A model generated the notes under the pieces. It was not told the origin of the DNA, made no database searches, and saw only the letters and a list, made by a program, of their open reading frames with translations. Of a stretch of DNA of 58,734 bases, positions 1 through 7,849 are shown in pieces. Position 1 is the stretch's first letter. Every line of letters starts with the position of its first letter. The stretch is from Hymenobacter sp. UV11 (GTDB taxonomy: Bacteria; Bacteroidota; Bacteroidia; Cytophagales; Hymenobacteraceae), in assembly GCF_004684095.1 (NCBI RefSeq), contig NZ_SRII01000019.1, positions 1 to 58,734 of the forward strand, in the 5' to 3' direction. The translations under genes and the position numbers were made by a program.

Positions 1-456
1 CTGTGCGCCTTTCAGGATATGGTCAGCCAGCAGGTGCTGGGCTGGCACGTCATGGCCACGATGCCGGAAGAGTTGATTACCACGGCCTTACAACGGGCTT
101 TTTGGTCTCAGCCGCCCACGCCCGACTTGCTTGTTCACTCGGACCGAGGCGGGCAGTACTGCGGCAACGCGTACCGGCAACTGCTGCGCGACCACGAGGC
201 CCAGCGCTCGCAGAGTCGCCGCGGCGACTGCTACGATAATGCGCAAGCCGAAAGCTTGTGGTCACGCCTCAAAACGGAGGTCCTCGAAATCCGCGAGCGG
301 CCCGTTTTTGCCGACTTAGCTGACGCGCAGGTCAGCGTCGCCAATTATTTCGACTATTATAATCACGAGCGCCTGCACTCCACAATTGACTATCAACTAC
401 CGTATCACACTCACCAACAGCTTCTTCAACTTAATGCCCTAAACTGTCCAGCGTAA
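1..456 (+). CDS. IS3-family transposase (OrfB), 3' part only
   Basis: C-terminal part of a DDE integrase-type transposase that cuts and joins IS ends. The frame is open from base 1, so the true start lies outside the window. Visible catalytic positions fit the IS3/IS150 group: an Asp near residue 6 of the visible frame in a context ending VLGW, the HSDRGGQY motif with the second Asp at about residue 48, and the Glu in DNAQAESLW. The C-terminal YYNHERLHSTI motif is also typical of this family. All three acidic residues are present, so this end of the gene looks intact. The stop at 454-456 lies just inside the probable right inverted repeat. An ATG at 19 is internal and not a credible start. 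Confidence 0.9.
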   Translation: MCAFQDMVSQQVLGWHVMATMPEELITTALQRAFWSQPPTPDLLVHSDRGGQYCGNAYRQLLRDHEAQRSQSRRGDCYDNAQAESLWSRLKTEVLEIRERPVFADLADAQVSVANYFDYYNHERLHSTIDYQLPYHTHQQLLQLNALNCPA

Positions 457-464
457 TCGGACCA
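1..464 (+). mobile_element. Right end of an IS3-type insertion sequence
   Basis: The element covers the transposase plus a probable right inverted repeat at about 441-464. Read from outside, that end begins TGGTCCGATTACG, and a TG terminus is usual for IS3 elements. The sequence directly after it is the arm of a palindromic repeat (463-508) that lacks its expected outer bases. The IS therefore seems to have inserted into that repeat. The left end is off the window, so the target duplication cannot be checked. Confidence 0.65.
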
Positions 465-508
465 CCCCCTAGCCCCCTCTCCACGGGAGAGGGGGCTAGG
501 GGGTGAGG
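463..508. repeat. REP-like palindrome, CACCCCCTAGCCCC family (truncated by IS)
   Basis: A near-perfect hairpin of about 19 bp per arm with a 4-base loop (acgg). It belongs to the same family as the copies at 4358-4519 and 4957-5001. Its left outer flank is replaced by the IS3 end. It lies between the transposase and the 3' end of the convergent sugar permease, and could also act as a transcription barrier there. Confidence 0.8.
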
Positions 509-530
509 TGCCGTAAGGGCCGCCTACCCC

Positions 531-1928
531 TCACCGCACCCGATACCCGCTCACTGCATAAAACAACAAATAAGCATAGCACAGCGCCGGCACCAGAAAA
601 GCCACCCGCAGCCCGCCGCCGCTGGTCGAAATAAAGCCCATAAGCGGCGGAATAATGGCCCCGCCCACGATGGCCATTATCAGATACGACGAGCCCTGCT
701 TGGTGAAGCGGCCCAGCCCGGTGATGGCCAGCGGGAAGATAACGGGCCACATAATCGAGTTCATCAGCCCGCACAGCACGATGAGCCACAGCGCGGTCTC
801 ACCCTGGCTCAACACCGACGCGCCCACCAGCGCCACGCCCGCCGCGCACACCGCCACCAGCATAGCCCGGTTGTGAAACCGCAGCAACAGCGGAATGCCC
901 AGCACCCGCCCCACCAGCGAGCCAAACCAGTACGACGATACTAGCACCGCGCCCACCGCTTTGGTAAAGCCAGCCGTGGTATCAATCGGCGAAGGGCTTT
1001 GGCCAAATAGCTCGCCCGCAAAGTTGGTAGCCACGTTCAGCCCCCGCACCAGGCTCTGGGTGAAGGGCGACAGCGCCCGGATGCCCTGGCTCTCGCCGTA
1101 GCGAATGAGGAAGGACCCGAGCCCTACCTCCACGCCCACGTACACAAAAATGGCCCCGATGCCGAATACCAAATGGCGGTAGCTCAGGGCCGACGTGCGG
1201 CCGACCGCCACGGGCTGGTGCTCCAACATTTCTTCTTCGGGCAGCGCATCAATGTCGGGCAAACGTAGCATGAAAAACACGCCCGCCAGCACCGCCAAAA
1301 AGCCCGCCAAACCCAGGTACGGCGCCTTTACCAGCTGCGCCTCCTGCGTCAGGCGCTGGGCGAGGGGTAGGGCCGCCAACTGCGCCTTCAGGGCCACCGA
1401 GCCGCCAAACAGCAGCAGCCCGCCCACCAGCGGCGAAATGGCCCCGCCAAAATTATTTGCTACCCCCACAATGCTCACCCGCGAGGCCGCCCGCCGCGCC
1501 GGCCCCAGCACGCTCACGTAGGGGTTGGCCGCCACCTGCAGCAGCGTAATGCCCGCCCCCAGCACCGCCAGCGCCGTCAGAAACAGCGGAAAAGCCCGCG
1601 TATTGGCGGCCGGCACAAACAACAGCGCCCCGCCCGCCATCACGAGCAGCCCCACCACGATGCCGCGCTGGTAGCCCAGCCGCTCCAGCAGCTTGCCCGC
1701 CGGTAGCGACATCAGAAAATACGCCCCAAAAAAGGCCGACTGCACCGCCGATGACTGCAAATCGGTCAGCTGGCACACGTCCTTGAGGTAGGGCATGAGC
1801 ACGTCGTTGAAATTAGTAACTGCCCCGAAGAGCAGAAACAGCAGCGTCATGAGCACCATCGGCCCGGCGTAGGAGCGCGTGATAGTAGCCTGAGTAGAGG
1901 GGGTAGGGGTAGTAAAAGAAGTGGCCAT
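531..1928 (-). CDS. Sugar MFS transporter, GluP/FucP type
   Basis: Predicted inner-membrane proton-coupled sugar permease of the major facilitator superfamily, 465 residues with about 12 hydrophobic segments. It resembles the glucose/galactose and L-fucose permease family common in Bacteroidota: the first helix carries a FGAVTNFNDVLMPYL-like motif, and a LLQVAANPYVSVLG motif sits in the fourth to fifth helix region. The ATG at 1928 is chosen. A TTG 18 bases upstream would place the start in the T-tract of a strong terminator hairpin (1945-1971), which is unlikely. No sugar kinase or regulator is adjacent, so the substrate (glucose, galactose or fucose) cannot be assigned. The 3' end faces the palindrome and IS3 end. 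Confidence 0.88.
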   Translation of the reverse strand: MATSFTTPTPSTQATITRSYAGPMVLMTLLFLLFGAVTNFNDVLMPYLKDVCQLTDLQSSAVQSAFFGAYFLMSLPAGKLLERLGYQRGIVVGLLVMAGGALLFVPAANTRAFPLFLTALAVLGAGITLLQVAANPYVSVLGPARRAASRVSIVGVANNFGGAISPLVGGLLLFGGSVALKAQLAALPLAQRLTQEAQLVKAPYLGLAGFLAVLAGVFFMLRLPDIDALPEEEMLEHQPVAVGRTSALSYRHLVFGIGAIFVYVGVEVGLGSFLIRYGESQGIRALSPFTQSLVRGLNVATNFAGELFGQSPSPIDTTAGFTKAVGAVLVSSYWFGSLVGRVLGIPLLLRFHNRAMLVAVCAAGVALVGASVLSQGETALWLIVLCGLMNSIMWPVIFPLAITGLGRFTKQGSSYLIMAIVGGAIIPPLMGFISTSGGGLRVAFLVPALCYAYLLFYAVSGYRVR

Positions 1929-1944
1929 ACGGGGCGGAAGGTAC

Positions 1945-1971
1945 AAAAAAAGCCGGCTTTGCGGGCCGGCT
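1945..1971 (-). terminator. Rho-independent terminator of the 1996-2490 gene
   Basis: On the minus strand a GC-rich stem (AGCCGGC paired with GCCGGCT) is followed by a run of seven T. It starts 25 bases after the stop of the AT-rich hypothetical gene. It ends 17 bases before the sugar permease ATG, so the permease needs either readthrough or a promoter within this hairpin. Confidence 0.8.
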
Positions 1972-1995
1972 AGGGGTAGCTGTTCTTGTGTTTCA

Positions 1996-2490
1996 TCAAT
2001 CTTCGTCCGCGAACCAAGCTATACCGATTTTATCGATGTCACAGATGATAATGCCTGAATCAAATGTCGCCTCAGTAAATGATGTCCAAGAGCTTAAGCC
2101 AAGTTTAAAATCATTGTTTACTTGAGAGTATTCGTGTTCATTCCAGGTTGAGTTCGAAAAATATGCGGTTTGGTTACTAAATAAGGAGAACAACTTATCA
2201 GCAAATAATTTAGCCTCTTCAAGCGGCATTATTTCCGCGTCATATGCGAGGTCTTGATGTAGTAATCTAGCCAAAATATTACAGGCAGTTTCTCTGTCAC
2301 TGATTTCGATTAAGGCTTTTTTAAAAGATTCTACTGAAGTTTTAGATGCCGGGATACATTCAAAATTCGGGAATTGCTTAAGAACGAATTTTTCCCACTC
2401 ATCAGGTATTGGCTTTTCATAAATGACCAAGCAAGTAGAGTAGGCTGTTCTAGCAGTTTGTATTTCTTGTAACAACCTCTCTGTATTCAT
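1996..2490 (-). CDS. Hypothetical protein, AT-rich accessory gene
   Basis: A 164-residue protein with no signal peptide or membrane segment, presumably cytoplasmic. I do not recognise the family. It has mixed helical content and an acidic C-terminus ending IAWFADED, a style seen in some small immunity-like proteins, but that is only a resemblance. The ATG at 2490 is preferred over an upstream in-frame TTG at 2544, because the upstream part overlaps the small gene at 2525-2671. Base composition is clearly lower in GC than the neighbours on either side, with many A/T-ending codons, which suggests recent acquisition. It lies 34 bases downstream of the small ORF on the same strand and has its own strong terminator. 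Confidence 0.7.
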   Translation of the reverse strand: MNTERLLQEIQTARTAYSTCLVIYEKPIPDEWEKFVLKQFPNFECIPASKTSVESFKKALIEISDRETACNILARLLHQDLAYDAEIMPLEEAKLFADKLFSLFSNQTAYFSNSTWNEHEYSQVNNDFKLGLSSWTSFTEATFDSGIIICDIDKIGIAWFADED

Positions 2491-2524
2491 ATGCTCAGTA
2501 TCTGGGTATGGATTAGCTGAGAAA

Positions 2525-2671
2525 TTAAGGCTTAATCCGCACAATTTTCCCGTCGCGCATCACCACGACCTCACTATTTCTCTGCCGCTTAAATTCCAGC
2601 ATTCGCGCGTAGGCGATTTTCAAACCTGCTGCAATTTTCGCTTGGCGCTCAAACTGCTCTTCCAGATTCAT
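2525..2671 (-). CDS. Small hypothetical protein, 48 residues
   Basis: A short ORF beginning MNLEEQFERQAKIAAG and ending MRDGKIVRIKP, with an ATG at 2671 and TAA at 2525. It is very basic, with a predicted N-terminal helix followed by a beta-like VVVMRDGKIVRI strand pair. Codon use looks like real coding, with conserved-looking charged periodicity. It sits upstream of the AT-rich gene at 1996-2490 on the same strand, 34 bases apart, so the two probably share a transcript. The size and pairing recall a small regulator or antitoxin, but nothing in the sequence proves this. Confidence 0.5.
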   Translation of the reverse strand: MNLEEQFERQAKIAAGLKIAYARMLEFKRQRNSEVVVMRDGKIVRIKP

Positions 2672-2691
2672 AATAGCTTCTTAGCTGTACG

Positions 2692-3069
2692 TTACTCAAA
2701 CGAAACGAATGCCTGCTTTATATAAAAAGGCGTTGCGTGCTGGGAGGGTGCTGCATAACTCAGCTTGACAAAGCCGCCGCTAGCCGCCACGAAACGAATG
2801 TCGTCGCCGGCTGGCAAGTCACTCGTTTGATAGTAAGCACCGAGCGGGCAATGATACGGGTTGTCTTTCACGTCATTCGTGAAAACTGAGAACAGAATTA
2901 GTTTTTTAGCGTGAACATCGGGCGCCGCGTACCCAAAAATTTGATGGTCTTCGCGAATATTTGCCACGAGGGTGAAGGACTTTGTTTTTCGGTTAATAAC
3001 AGCCTTCGTCTGCGCCTGAGCAGACCCGGCTGCTAGAAGAAACAGCAGGATAGCAACAGACTTCAGCAT
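2692..3069 (-). CDS. Hypothetical secreted protein
   Basis: A 125-residue protein starting MLKSVAILLFLLAAGSAQAQ, a clear Sec signal peptide with likely cleavage after AQA. The mature part is about 105 residues, probably mostly beta strand, with one Cys (YHCPLG). The family is not recognised. The ATG at 3069 is selected because it places the signal peptide at the N-terminus; a start at 3111 would add residues before it. It is divergent from rlmL (start 3193) and lies 20 bases upstream of the small ORF at 2671 on the same strand, so cotranscription of all three is possible. Its composition is intermediate between the AT-rich pair and the GC-rich core. Confidence 0.7.
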   Translation of the reverse strand: MLKSVAILLFLLAAGSAQAQTKAVINRKTKSFTLVANIREDHQIFGYAAPDVHAKKLILFSVFTNDVKDNPYHCPLGAYYQTSDLPAGDDIRFVAASGGFVKLSYAAPSQHATPFYIKQAFVSFE

Positions 3070-3192
3070 GGTGGCTAGGGGGGTGGTTTTGACGTGGCGA
3101 AGATGCATCATTGGCCGCCAACTTGATGCGCGCCTTTGCTCGGTTATTAGTCAGGCTAGCGGGTACTGCCCGCCAGGCCCGACCTTTGCCGG

Positions 3193-4353
3193 ATGCACCT
3201 TACCGCCACCACCCAGTTTGGCCTCGAAGAAGTACTGGCCGAAGAGCTGAGCCAGCTCGGCGCCACCATCGACTACGTAGGCAGCCGCGCCGTCGAGTTT
3301 AGCGGCGATAAAAAGCTGCTCTACAACGCCATCCTCTGGAGCCGCACGGCCATGCGCCTGCTGCGCCCCTTCGCCGATTTCTACGCCCGCGACGAGCGCG
3401 CCCTCTACGACGAGGTTTTCCAGATTGACTGGAGCCGCTTCATCCAGCCCGGCCAGACGTTTGCCATCACGGCCGTCGTCAATAAGTCGAGCTTCGAGCA
3501 CTCCTTGTATGTGGCCCAGCTAACCAAAGACGCCATCGTGGACCAGTTTCGCGAGCGCACCGGCGAGCGCCCCAGCATCGACACCCGCAACCCCGACATC
3601 CGCATTCACCTGCGCATGCTCGAAAACGACGTGATTCTGAGCCTCGACGCGGCCGGCGACTCGCTGCACCGCCGCGGCTACCGCCAGGGCACCAATGAAG
3701 CCCCGCTCAACGAGGTGCTGGCCGCCGGCCTGCTGCTGCTCAGCGGCTGGGACCAGAAAAGCACGCTCATCGACCCAATGTGCGGCTCGGCCACCATCCT
3801 CACCGAGGCCGGCCTCATGGCCCAGCGCATCGCGCCGGGGCTGTTTCACCAGGGCAAGTTTGGCTTCGAAAACTGGCCCGACTTCGACGCCCAGCTCTGG
3901 GCCGACCTGCGCGCCGAGGCCGAAGCCCAGCGCATCGAAGAGCCGCAAGCCTACCTGGCCGGCTCCGACCTCGACCCGCGCGTGATTGACCAAGCGGCCG
4001 CCAACGTGGAGGCTGCCGGCCTCGACGAGTGCATCCGCCTGGCCGTGCGCGACGTGCGCGATGCCTACCCCCCCCAGGACCAGCCACCCGGCTTCGTCAT
4101 CACCAACCCGCCCTACGGCGAGCGCATCGGCGAGGAAGCCCAGATGGACGCGTTGTACAAGACCATCGGCGACGCGCTGAAAACGAATTTCCAGGGCTTC
4201 GACGCGTTCATTTTTACGGGTAACCTGGAGGCGGCCAAGCGCATCGGTCTGAAGGTATCGCGCCGGATTCCGTTGTTTAATGGGCCGATTGACTGTCGGT
4301 TGTTGAAGTATGAGCTGTACCGGGGGTCGCGGCGGGCGCCGGCGCAGGCGTGA
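3193..4353 (+). CDS. rlmL: THUMP-domain 23S rRNA guanine-N2 methyltransferase, RlmL type
   Basis: SAM-dependent methyltransferase of the UPF0020/COG0116 family, expected to methylate a guanine in 23S rRNA. It has 386 residues. An N-terminal ferredoxin-like and THUMP RNA-binding part (about 1-155) contains the FGLEEVLAEEL start typical of the family. The Rossmann methyltransferase domain follows (about 160-380), with DPMCGSATILTEA as the SAM-binding motif and NPPYGERIGEE as the catalytic N-P-P-Y motif. The length matches Bacteroidota homologues, which lack the RlmK half fused in Escherichia coli. The start ATG is close behind a CCTTTGC element. The stop is only four bases before a long inverted repeat. 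Confidence 0.9.
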   Translation: MHLTATTQFGLEEVLAEELSQLGATIDYVGSRAVEFSGDKKLLYNAILWSRTAMRLLRPFADFYARDERALYDEVFQIDWSRFIQPGQTFAITAVVNKSSFEHSLYVAQLTKDAIVDQFRERTGERPSIDTRNPDIRIHLRMLENDVILSLDAAGDSLHRRGYRQGTNEAPLNEVLAAGLLLLSGWDQKSTLIDPMCGSATILTEAGLMAQRIAPGLFHQGKFGFENWPDFDAQLWADLRAEAEAQRIEEPQAYLAGSDLDPRVIDQAAANVEAAGLDECIRLAVRDVRDAYPPQDQPPGFVITNPPYGERIGEEAQMDALYKTIGDALKTNFQGFDAFIFTGNLEAAKRIGLKVSRRIPLFNGPIDCRLLKYELYRGSRRAPAQA

Positions 4354-4357
4354 GAAC

Positions 4358-4519
4358 GGCGCGGGTGTGAACCTCACCCCCTAGCCCCCTCTCCAAAAGA
4401 GAGGGGGGACTAATTTCTAGCTCTAAAATTGTAGCACTGTACTTTTAAAACTAGAAACTAAGGCTAGTTCCCCCTCTCTTTTGGAGAGGGGGCTAGGGGG
4501 TGAGGTTCACACCCGCGCC
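4358..4519. repeat. Paired inverted palindromes (REPIN/MITE-like) flanking an AT-rich core
   Basis: The left arm (4358-4407) and right arm (4470-4519) are perfect inverted copies over 50 bp, each containing its own small CCCCCTCTCC/GAGAGGGGG hairpin. Between them lie about 62 bp of AT-rich sequence, which has further weak symmetry (TTTCTAG near one edge, CTAGAAA near the other). The element starts 4 bases after the rlmL stop and ends 15 bases before the DUF559 ATG at 4535. Two inverted repeats around a spacer is the layout of REPIN doublets. The right arm is open in the reading frame of the downstream nuclease-helicase ORF. Confidence 0.85.
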
Positions 4520-4534
4520 GCCTCGCCCTACCCC

Positions 4535-7243
4535 ATGCTCACCCCACCTTCCTTGGGCAACGCTCAGGAGCACATTTTTACCACTACCACCCGCATCTGG
4601 GATAAGGCCAAAACCTACGCCCGCCAAAACCGCAAAGCGCCTACCCGCGCCGAAAACCTCCTGTGGCAACAGCTGCGTGCTTCGCGGCTAGGGGTCCGGT
4701 TCCGGCGGCAGCACGCTATTGAGTTCTTTATTGCCGATTTTGTCTGCTTGAGCCATAGGCTACTAATCGAAGTAGACGGTGAAATTCACTTGACGCCCGA
4801 GCAGGCAGAATACGATTCTGGTCGGACCTTCGTGCTAAAGGAATTAGGTTTTCACGAACTTCGTTTCCCCAACGACCAAGTGCTGCACCAGATGGACCAC
4901 GTAGTGGCCACCATTCGGCAGCACCTGCAAACTATTACTAGCTCAGGAGCCCAATCACCAGGCTCCCCCTCTCCACGGGAGAGGGGGCCAGGGGGTGAGG
5001 TTCCCCCGAATACTATGCCCGAACTCGCTCCCGCTCCCCAACTCACCGCCGCTCGCCAGGCCCTCAAGCGCTACTACGGCTACGACAATTTTCGGCCCAT
5101 GCAGGGCGACATCATCCAGCATATTCTGGGGGGTAGGGATACCGTCGTGCTCATGCCCACCGGCGGCGGCAAGTCGGTATGCTTTCAGATTCCGGCCGTG
5201 GTGAGCGAGGGCGTGTGCGTGGTAGTGTCGCCGCTCATCGCCCTCATGAAAGACCAGGTGGAAGCCCTGAAAGCCAACGGTATCGTAGCGGCCTACATCA
5301 ACAGCAGCGTGGGCCAGAGCGAGGCCAATGACATTGCCCGCGCCGCCGTGAGCGGCCACCTCAAGCTACTCTACGTAAGCCCCGAAAAGCTGCTGAGCGA
5401 GGGCTTTTTGCAGTTCCTGACCCGCGTTAATATCAGCATCTTCGCCATCGACGAGGCGCACTGTATTTCGAGCTGGGGCCACGATTTCCGGCCCGAGTAC
5501 ACGCAGCTCGGCGCATTGCGCACGCACTTTCCGAGCGTGCCTATTATTGCCCTCACGGCCACGGCCGACCGCCTCACGCAGCGCGACATTCGCACCCAGC
5601 TCAACCTGCACGAGCCCAAGGTATTCCTGTCGAGCTTCGACCGGCCCAATATCAACCTGGTGGTGCGCCCCGGCCAAGACCGCATCGGCCAGATACTCGA
5701 CTACATTCAGCGCCACCCCACCGAGGCGGGTATTATCTACTGCCTCTCGCGCAAGAGCTGCGAAACGGTGGCCCAAAAGCTTCAGCAAAAGGGTATTAAG
5801 GCCGGCTACTACCACGCCGGTATGAGCCCCAACCAGCGCGCCGAGGCCCAGGAGAAATTCCTGCAGGACGATACGCTGGTCATTGTGGCCACCATCGCCT
5901 TCGGCATGGGCATTGACAAGAGCAACGTGCGCTGGGTGATGCACTACAACCTGCCCAAAAACATCGAGGGCTACTACCAGGAAATCGGCCGCGCCGGCCG
6001 CGATGGCTCGCCCGCCACGGCGATGCTCTTCTACTCGTTTGCCGACGTCATGTCGATGCGCGAGATGGTGACCAAGGACGTGCCCGCCCGCCAAGCCCAG
6101 CTCAACACCGCCAAGCTGGAGCGCATGCAGCAGTTTGCCGAAGCGGCCAGCTGCCGCCGCCGCATTCTGCTGCACTACTTCAGCGAAGACCTGGGCCACG
6201 ACTGCGGCAACTGTGACATCTGCCGCAACCCGCCCACGACCTTCGACGGCACCCTGCTGGCCCAGAAGGCGCTCTCGGCCAGCACCCGCGCCCAGCAGCG
6301 CGTGGCCATCAACCTGCTGATTGATATCCTGCGCGGCATGCGCAACCAGGCGGTGCTGCAAGGCGGCTACGACCAGCTCAAAACCTATGGCGCCGGCCAG
6401 GACCTGCCCTACCTCGACTGGTACAGCTACGTGCACCAGATGCTCAACGACGGCCTCTTCTACATCGCCTACGAGGAAGGCTACGCCCTCAAAATAACCG
6501 AGCGCGGCCAGCAGGTGCTGAAAGGCCAGCTACCGGTATCGCTCAAGAAATTCCAGGTGGCCGAAAAGGCCGACAAGCAAACCCGCGCCACCAAAAAGGC
6601 CGCCGCCGATGCCGCCGCAGCCGGCGCCGGCACGCCCGAAGCCAAGCTTTTCGAGCGCCTGCGCCAGCTGCGCAAGCAAATTGCCGACGAGCAAGGCGTG
6701 CCGCCCTACGTGGTCTTCACCGACACCACCCTCCAGGAAATGGCCCGCGAGCAGCCCACCAGCCGCGTGGCTATGCTCTCGGTATCGGGGGTAGGCATGA
6801 AGAAATTCGAAACCTACGGCGAGGCCTTCATCGAAGCCATTCTCCAGCACGGTCCGCCGCGCCCCGTGCCCAATGCCGAAGACGCGGAGGACTACGCGCC
6901 GGCGCCCCGCACTGCCACCCAAAAGGCTGCCGACCGCGACGTAAACAGCACCGAGGATACCACCTTCCAACTGCACCGCCAAGGCCTCAGCCCCGACCAA
7001 ATTGCCGAGCAGCGCGGCCTGGTGGTGGGCACCGTGCGCGCCCACCTGGAGCGCGCCTACGCCAAGGGCCTCGACCTGCGCCTGCAAGACTTCCTTTCCG
7101 ATTCGCAGCTGGCCGAAATTGCGGCCGCCCGCGCTCAGCTCGGCGGCGCACCCGCCCTGCGCGACTTATTCGACCACCTGCGCGAGAAATACGACTACTT
7201 CCAACTGCGGCTGGCGGGCATTTGGGCGCAGCGCAGGGGGTAG
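4535..7243 (+). CDS. recQ: DUF559 nuclease-like domain continuous with RecQ helicase
   Basis: One uninterrupted frame. Residues about 1-140 form a DUF559 domain (Vsr/PD-(D/E)XK-like): TRAENLLWQQLR, then IADF, then IEVDGEIH, so the acidic residues are intact. A linker follows (about 141-160) that is the translation of a palindrome (SPSPRERGPGGEV). Next comes a full RecQ helicase, which restores genome integrity by 3'-5' unwinding. RecQ features: Walker A PTGGGKS, DEAH in IDEAHCISSWGHDFRPEY, zinc-binding Cys in CRRRILLHYF and CGNCDIC, an HRDC domain, and a C-terminal helix-turn-helix. The normal RecQ start is the ATG at 5015 (MPELAPAP), giving 742 residues, the usual size. Whether a fusion protein is made, or RecQ starts internally, cannot be told from sequence. 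A further in-frame ATG at 4481 lies in the palindrome. Confidence 0.85.
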   Translation: MLTPPSLGNAQEHIFTTTTRIWDKAKTYARQNRKAPTRAENLLWQQLRASRLGVRFRRQHAIEFFIADFVCLSHRLLIEVDGEIHLTPEQAEYDSGRTFVLKELGFHELRFPNDQVLHQMDHVVATIRQHLQTITSSGAQSPGSPSPRERGPGGEVPPNTMPELAPAPQLTAARQALKRYYGYDNFRPMQGDIIQHILGGRDTVVLMPTGGGKSVCFQIPAVVSEGVCVVVSPLIALMKDQVEALKANGIVAAYINSSVGQSEANDIARAAVSGHLKLLYVSPEKLLSEGFLQFLTRVNISIFAIDEAHCISSWGHDFRPEYTQLGALRTHFPSVPIIALTATADRLTQRDIRTQLNLHEPKVFLSSFDRPNINLVVRPGQDRIGQILDYIQRHPTEAGIIYCLSRKSCETVAQKLQQKGIKAGYYHAGMSPNQRAEAQEKFLQDDTLVIVATIAFGMGIDKSNVRWVMHYNLPKNIEGYYQEIGRAGRDGSPATAMLFYSFADVMSMREMVTKDVPARQAQLNTAKLERMQQFAEAASCRRRILLHYFSEDLGHDCGNCDICRNPPTTFDGTLLAQKALSASTRAQQRVAINLLIDILRGMRNQAVLQGGYDQLKTYGAGQDLPYLDWYSYVHQMLNDGLFYIAYEEGYALKITERGQQVLKGQLPVSLKKFQVAEKADKQTRATKKAAADAAAAGAGTPEAKLFERLRQLRKQIADEQGVPPYVVFTDTTLQEMAREQPTSRVAMLSVSGVGMKKFETYGEAFIEAILQHGPPRPVPNAEDAEDYAPAPRTATQKAADRDVNSTEDTTFQLHRQGLSPDQIAEQRGLVVGTVRAHLERAYAKGLDLRLQDFLSDSQLAEIAAARAQLGGAPALRDLFDHLREKYDYFQLRLAGIWAQRRG
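4957..5001. repeat. Palindrome copy inside the DUF559-RecQ frame
   Basis: Imperfect copy of the CACCCCCTAGCCCC family: CCCCCTCTCC, loop ACGG, then GAGAGGGGGCCAGGGGGTG. It is translated in frame and lies 14 bases before the natural recQ ATG. It marks the downstream border of the DUF559 segment, matching the doublet at the upstream border. Confidence 0.8.
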
Positions 7244-7290
7244 GGAGTAGCCACTGTGGCTACTAAAATCGCTTCTTTCTATCTTGTACT

Positions 7291-7527
7291 ATGAGCCAAG
7301 TTATTCTTACCGTACCCGACGAGCAGCTTGCTCCCTTACTGAAGGTGCTGAAGGCGCTGCCCTTTGCCATCAAGACGAAGACCGTAGCCCCACCCAAGCC
7401 TAAGCAGTACACGCCCGCGCAGCAGGAGTGGATTGATGATTTCCGTGAGGCGCTCCACGAAGTGGAGCTGCATCAGCAAGGGAAGATTCAATTGCAGGAC
7501 GCTCGCGACTTTCTGAATGAGCTTTAG
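7291..7527 (+). CDS. Probable type II antitoxin
   Basis: A 78-residue protein. The N-terminal MSQVILTVPDEQLAPLLKVLKAL looks like a strand-helix segment as in small DNA-binding or scaffold antitoxins, followed by a Lys/Pro-rich linker and a C-terminal acidic helix (WIDDFREALHEVELHQQGK). The last 11 bases overlap the start of a RelE/HigB-like toxin frame at 7517, a coupling typical of type II toxin-antitoxin pairs. The antitoxin call rests mainly on this neighbour. It lies 47 bases downstream of recQ on the same strand and could be read through from it. The toxin is broken (see 7517-7849), so the antitoxin may now be free of function. Confidence 0.6.
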   Translation: MSQVILTVPDEQLAPLLKVLKALPFAIKTKTVAPPKPKQYTPAQQEWIDDFREALHEVELHQQGKIQLQDARDFLNEL

Positions 7528-7849
7528 AATCGTTATTACCGACAGCTTCCGCCGGCCCGGTAAGAGGTTGCGCAAGAAATATGCGACGTTCAAAGCCGAT
7601 TTTGCCGCGCTGCTGGACGAATTAGAAGCGTAGCCGCAAGCTGGCGAGCCGCTGGGCCGCGACTGCTACAAGGTGCGCATGAGCATTGCCGCCAAAAACA
7701 AAGGCAAAAGCGGTGGCGCCAGGGTAATTACCTGCGTGAAAGTTGTCGGCGAAACGGTGTATCTGCTCACGATTTACGACAAGTCGGAGCAGGAATCAAT
7801 TTCGGATAACGAGCGTGACGACCTGTTGCGCGAAAACGGCTTACTATAA
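7517..7849 (+). pseudogene. RelE/HigB-like toxin with premature TAG
   Basis: The frame starts MSFRIVITDSFRRPGKRLRKKY, hits TAG at 7631-7633 (codon 39), and then continues in the same frame as a good toxin C-terminus: RDCYKVRMSIAAKNKGK, GGARVITCVKVV, then YLLTIYDKSEQESI. The K-x-R and GGARVI/IYDKSEQ features are typical of RelE/ParE-superfamily mRNA interferases. Full length would be 110 residues, normal for the family. The single nonsense codon with no frameshift suggests recent inactivation, a sequencing error, or selection against an active toxin. A shorter product starting after the stop (for example at the ATG at 7679) would lack the N-terminal helices. Confidence 0.7.

Noticed and set aside
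1929..1946. TTG start for the sugar permease
   Set aside because: It lies in the T-tract of the upstream terminator and adds no conserved residues; ATG at 1928 fits the family.
7631..7633. TAG in the toxin frame considered as recoding site
   Set aside because: No pyrrolysine or readthrough context is known for this lineage; simple nonsense mutation is more likely.
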